A DNA stretch of 64,000 nucleotides from Lithobates sylvaticus (taxonomy: Eukaryota; Chordata; Amphibia; Anura; Ranidae): assembly GCA_028564925.1 (NCBI GenBank), contig CM053031.1:92682273-92746272 (forward strand), read 5' to 3'. The notes below the pieces were generated by a model that saw nothing but the letters and a program-made list of their open reading frames with translations, did not search any database and was not told the origin of the DNA. The position numbers were made by a program, and so were the translations under genes. Of this stretch, positions 60,758 through 64,000 are shown one piece after another (position 1 is the first letter of the stretch; each line of letters opens with the position of its first letter).

Positions 60758-61404
60758 AACTACCACAGTAATTGTGAGCTTCCCCAGCAACCCCTCATAT
60801 ATTGGATATACCTACTGTACCTACATTGGTCCAAGCTGGACCAAAGTAAGTGTGAAATAAAGATCGATCCTGGAGACTCTTTAAAAAAATGGTGCATACA
60901 CCATCATTCATTTTGCCACAGAGATAAATGATTAACTGTGACTTTATATGGGGCTAACAGCCAACCAGCACATTTTAACACATAAGATATAGACCTGCTT
61001 ACCAGTTATACAGATTTAATCAGTAAACCATTTGTGTGTAAGTCATGCAACAGCATAAATGTTGGTTGCCAGTGCTCTGTATTTAATGTTTTCTGCTGAT
61101 TACAGAGAAGTACTAAGTAGCTGGGGAGACTTCCCATTAAACAAACTCCTGGTGGTCTGGTTTTGTCCTCTCGCCTTTGATGGACATGTTACACAAGCAG
61201 TGTCCCATACACAGCTGTGTGTGATGGAAAGCAGGAGGCACAAGAAGCACCGTATTTGTGAGTGATACGTAGAGCATGTCATTACTTTCTATCAACATGC
61301 TTAAAGGACCCGCTGGGAGCCTCCTTGTATCATTCCACCAAGATGATAACACATAAAAGTGCAAGAATACCACTGTGGGGGGCTCATGGAAAGGTACATA
61401 ACAC
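60758..61404. other. unannotated flank
   Basis: No gene. A short palindrome, CATTGGTCCAAGCTGGACCAAAG, near 60821 recalls the arm motif of 13665-14581. Confidence 0.4.
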
Positions 61405-61407
61405 TAA

Positions 61408-61829
61408 AGCCCCATACACATGGTCGGAAAATCCGACCACCAAATCCATCGGATTTGGTCCGACGGATTTAGTCCGACACTGGTGTTGCATACACACGGT
61501 CGGACAAAGTTGTCGGAAAATCCGATCATTATGAACGTGGTGACGTTTGTTGCCTACGACGGGACTACGTAGAGGCTAGTAGCCAATAGCTTTGGTCTTG
61601 TAATGTGATCTGAGCATGCGTGGCACTTTGTCTGTCGGAATTCGCTACACACGAAACTGGTGTGATCGGACTTTGTTGTCGGGAAAATTTTTCCAGCAGG
61701 AGATAGAACTTTGTCCGTCGGACAATCCGATGGAAACTGTCCGATGGTGCCTACACACGGTCGGAATTTCCAACAACATTGTCCGATAGGACAGAATCCA
61801 TCGGAAAATCCGACCGTGTGTATGGGGCT
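61408..61829. mobile_element. Harbinger-like MITE
   Basis: Ends AGCCCCATACACATGGTCGG and CCGACCGTGTGTATGGGGCT, flanked by TAA on the left and TTA on the right. In the opposite orientation to copies at 2078 and 9732 (it carries GTAGAGGCTAGTAGCCAATAGC). Confidence 0.82.
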
Positions 61830-61832
61830 TTA

Positions 61833-62162
61833 GGGCTCTTTCACACGGGGCGGATAGCCGCTTGCTCAGCGGGGATCGCCGGAGTGATCTCCGCTGAGCA
61901 GGAAGATGACAGGTCCGTCTCTGCACTCCGTGCAGGGACGGACCTGTCAGAGCGCCGCTCTCCCGTATGGGAGATCGGGTGACGACGGACCGTCCGTCGT
62001 CATCCGATCCGCTCTGCAGACGGATGAAAACATGGGGTTTTCCTCCGTCTGCAGACATCCGCTGACACCCGCTATCCCATAGGGATACATGCATGTCCGT
62101 TTTTCATCCTCAAAACGGAAGGATGAAAAACGGACATACGGTCCGTCAGTGTGAAAGAGCCC
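61833..62162. mobile_element. Harbinger-like MITE with GGGCTCTTTCACAC ends
   Basis: Perfect 14-bp inverted ends GGGCTCTTTCACAC and GTGTGAAAGAGCCC; TTA at 61830-61832 and 62163-62165. Inside: CCGCTTGCTCAGCGG, GGATCGCC, GACGACGGACCGTCCGTCGTC hairpins. It abuts the previous element, sharing one TTA. Confidence 0.85.
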
Positions 62163-62311
62163 TTAGGGGGTTAATCCTGCTTTCTTAGCTAAGCAAAAAC
62201 AGCTCAGAAAATTTTACATTGTAATGCTTTCCAGTGGGCCTTGAATCAAAAAATCAGAAAATAAGTCTCATACTAGAAATTCTGATACACAATATAAACC
62301 CCTTATAACTA

Positions 62312-62668
62312 CCTCCCAACTTTCTGAAATGGGAATGAGGGACACCAATTAGTAAAAGTATGTAGGCATAGGACACACCTCCTGCCACGCCCCCCTTAAA
62401 GGAAAATTGTACAAATAAAATTATGATTGGTTAAAACCACAAGTGCTTTTTACCACTACTATTCCTTTATGTTGGCTTTTAGTATCTACAAATGCAGCAA
62501 TTTAGAGATTGGATGAAAGTTTTAGCACTGGAAACACTTTTTGATAGATAAATAGTACATTTTATATACAACTATATAGATCAGAATGAGGGACAAATGA
62601 GAAGGACAGAGGGACATTGCTCCAAATCAAGGACGGTCCCTCAAAAATCAGGGACAGTTGGGAGCTAT
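62312..62668. mobile_element. 'CTCCCAAC' MITE, copy 2
   Basis: ACTACCTCCCAACTTTCTGAA on the left, GACAGTTGGGAGCTATG on the right; parallel throughout to 60391-60757. Confidence 0.78.
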
Positions 62669-62773
62669 GCCTTATCTGCTTCTCCTGATCTGATCAAACA
62701 TAAATTTCAAATCATCATTTATTATATCAGATATAGGGAGATTAAACGCTTGTAACTCTTAACTTAAAAAAAG

Positions 62774-63507
62774 TAGGGCTGCGGAAATTAACGATTAATT
62801 GTTAATTGTTTGATTAAACGTTAATTTATTTGATCGATCAAAATTATTTTGATCGAGGACGATCCATGGAGTGAGCTCCGCGGTCTCGCCCATAGCCATC
62901 TTGGTCCACCCGACGGCGGCTTAGTAGCGGCGCACTGACGTCATCATCGCCCGCCTGCTTGTGCCGTCTACTCTGAGGACGGACGGATCTGCCTGCTGTC
63001 TATTCCGGACAGAGCAGACAATTGTGAATATTAAGGTATGGGGGAGATGTGCGGAGATGTGGACAGTACAGTATGGGGGAGATGTGGACATTACAGTATG
63101 GGGAAGATGTGGACATTACAGTATGGGGGGGGGGGGGGGAGATGTGGACATTACAGTATGGGGGAGATGTGGACATTACAGTATGGGGGGAGATGTGGAC
63201 ATTACAGTATGGGGGGAGATGTGGACATTACAGTATGGGGGGAGATGTGGACCTTACAGTATGGGGGAGATGTGGATATTACAGTGGGGACTATATATGG
63301 CGGTGATCCGAAAAATTATCCGATCCGTGAGTCTGATCCGAGGAACGATCCAAACCGTGAGTTTTTTGATCCGTTGCATCCGTAATGTCTGTGACAAATT
63401 GAAAAAAAAAAACTGTATGTGCGTTATAATTAATCGAAATTAGTCGATTAATCGATTAAAAAAAATCGATTAATCGAACACAAAAATTTTAATCAGTAAT
63501 AGCCCTA
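62774..63507. mobile_element. 734-bp hAT element with minisatellite core
   Basis: The 8-bp duplication AAAAAAAG lies at 62766-62773 and 63508-63515. Ends TAGGGCTGCGGAAATTAACG and TTTAATCAGTAATAGCCCTA; subterminal GATTAAT and TCGATTAATCGA words typical of a common vertebrate hAT group. The core at 63035-63285 is a 25-bp minisatellite. No transposase. Confidence 0.85.
63035..63285. repeat. about 25-bp minisatellite
   Basis: About ten units of GGGGGAGATGTGGACATTACAGTAT with a G-run length variant at 63125-63139. Confidence 0.9.
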
Positions 63508-63515
63508 AAAAAAAG

Positions 63516-64000
63516 CCTTTTTTAATTCTGACATACTTTTTCAATATATGATCATTAGCTTCCTAGGAATTGAGTCATAAAATATATATATATTTTTTTT
63601 AAAACATTGCACACATAATTATTATAAACAGAAATTAAAAATATGAAAGCTGAAATCTAGGCAGGTATTCAAACACTATTTATTGTAGGCGTGGATTCCT
63701 TAAAGAATGATTACATGTCTTTTTATATATATATATAATTGGCATGGGTAATCAAATCTATCCTGATATTAGCCTTCTGCATTCCTTGCATAACCTCCTT
63801 CAGACTTATCAGCATATTCTGCTTCTTTAATGTCCAGCTGTCAGGCTGTGAGCAAGGAGGTAACACAACTGCATTCTCTAAGTCTAACGCTGGCCATACA
63901 TAGATCTGTTTTTAATTTTTTTTGATCAATAAGCAGGCTGATCAAAAAAAATGATTGGATTCCCCCACCCCCACAGATGAGGTGGATGGAGAAAACCTCC
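63516..64000. other. unannotated right edge
   Basis: AT-rich, with a short TA run near 63725. No gene. Confidence 0.4.

Overview
The window looks like a piece of a true-frog (ranid or close ranoid) nuclear genome. It is AT-rich, has large introns, and is crowded with repeats of frog type. These include TWA-flanked miniature elements with 'CCCCGTACACACGGTCGGA'-type ends, TTAA-flanked miniature elements, hAT elements with 8-bp target duplications, Tc1 elements, and L2 and L1 LINEs. I recognise the repeats and the gene from memory and by eye; no database search was run.

The only host gene I can support is the 5' half of collagen VI alpha-3 (COL6A3), on the minus strand from about 43.8 kb down to 4.0 kb. 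A signal-peptide exon (43664-43789) is followed by nine exons of about 600 bp. Each encodes one von Willebrand factor A (vWA) domain, and every exon is bounded by phase-1 introns with GT-AG sites that I located to the base. Compared with the human N-terminal domains from memory, the order is signal, N9, N8, N7, an extra N5-like domain, N6, N5, N4, N3, N2. No N10 exon is visible between the signal exon and N9. The extra N5-like exon sits between N7 and N6, which breaks the order expected from human. The ten coding pieces splice in frame to about 1,831 residues. N1, the triple helix and the C-terminal region lie beyond the left edge; the 5'UTR exon 1 and promoter lie to the right of 43.8 kb and could not be found.

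The introns and the 20-kb upstream flank are a record of transposition. The 6.4-kb N8-N7 intron carries a 0.9-kb palindrome and a hAT element. The 9.5-kb N6-N5 intron carries an L1 fragment nested in a palindromic TTAA element, a Harbinger-like element nested in another palindrome, and an L2 fragment. The 5.2-kb N5'-N6 intron carries a 2.5-kb hAT element, whose core is an 18-bp minisatellite, inserted into a separate 45-50 bp satellite. The N9-N8 intron has a Tc1 element seated in a TA microsatellite. From 44 to 64 kb I found no coding gene, only repeats: a piggyBac-like TTAA element, several hAT and Harbinger-like elements, a Tc1 remnant, and a second hAT element with a minisatellite core near the right end.
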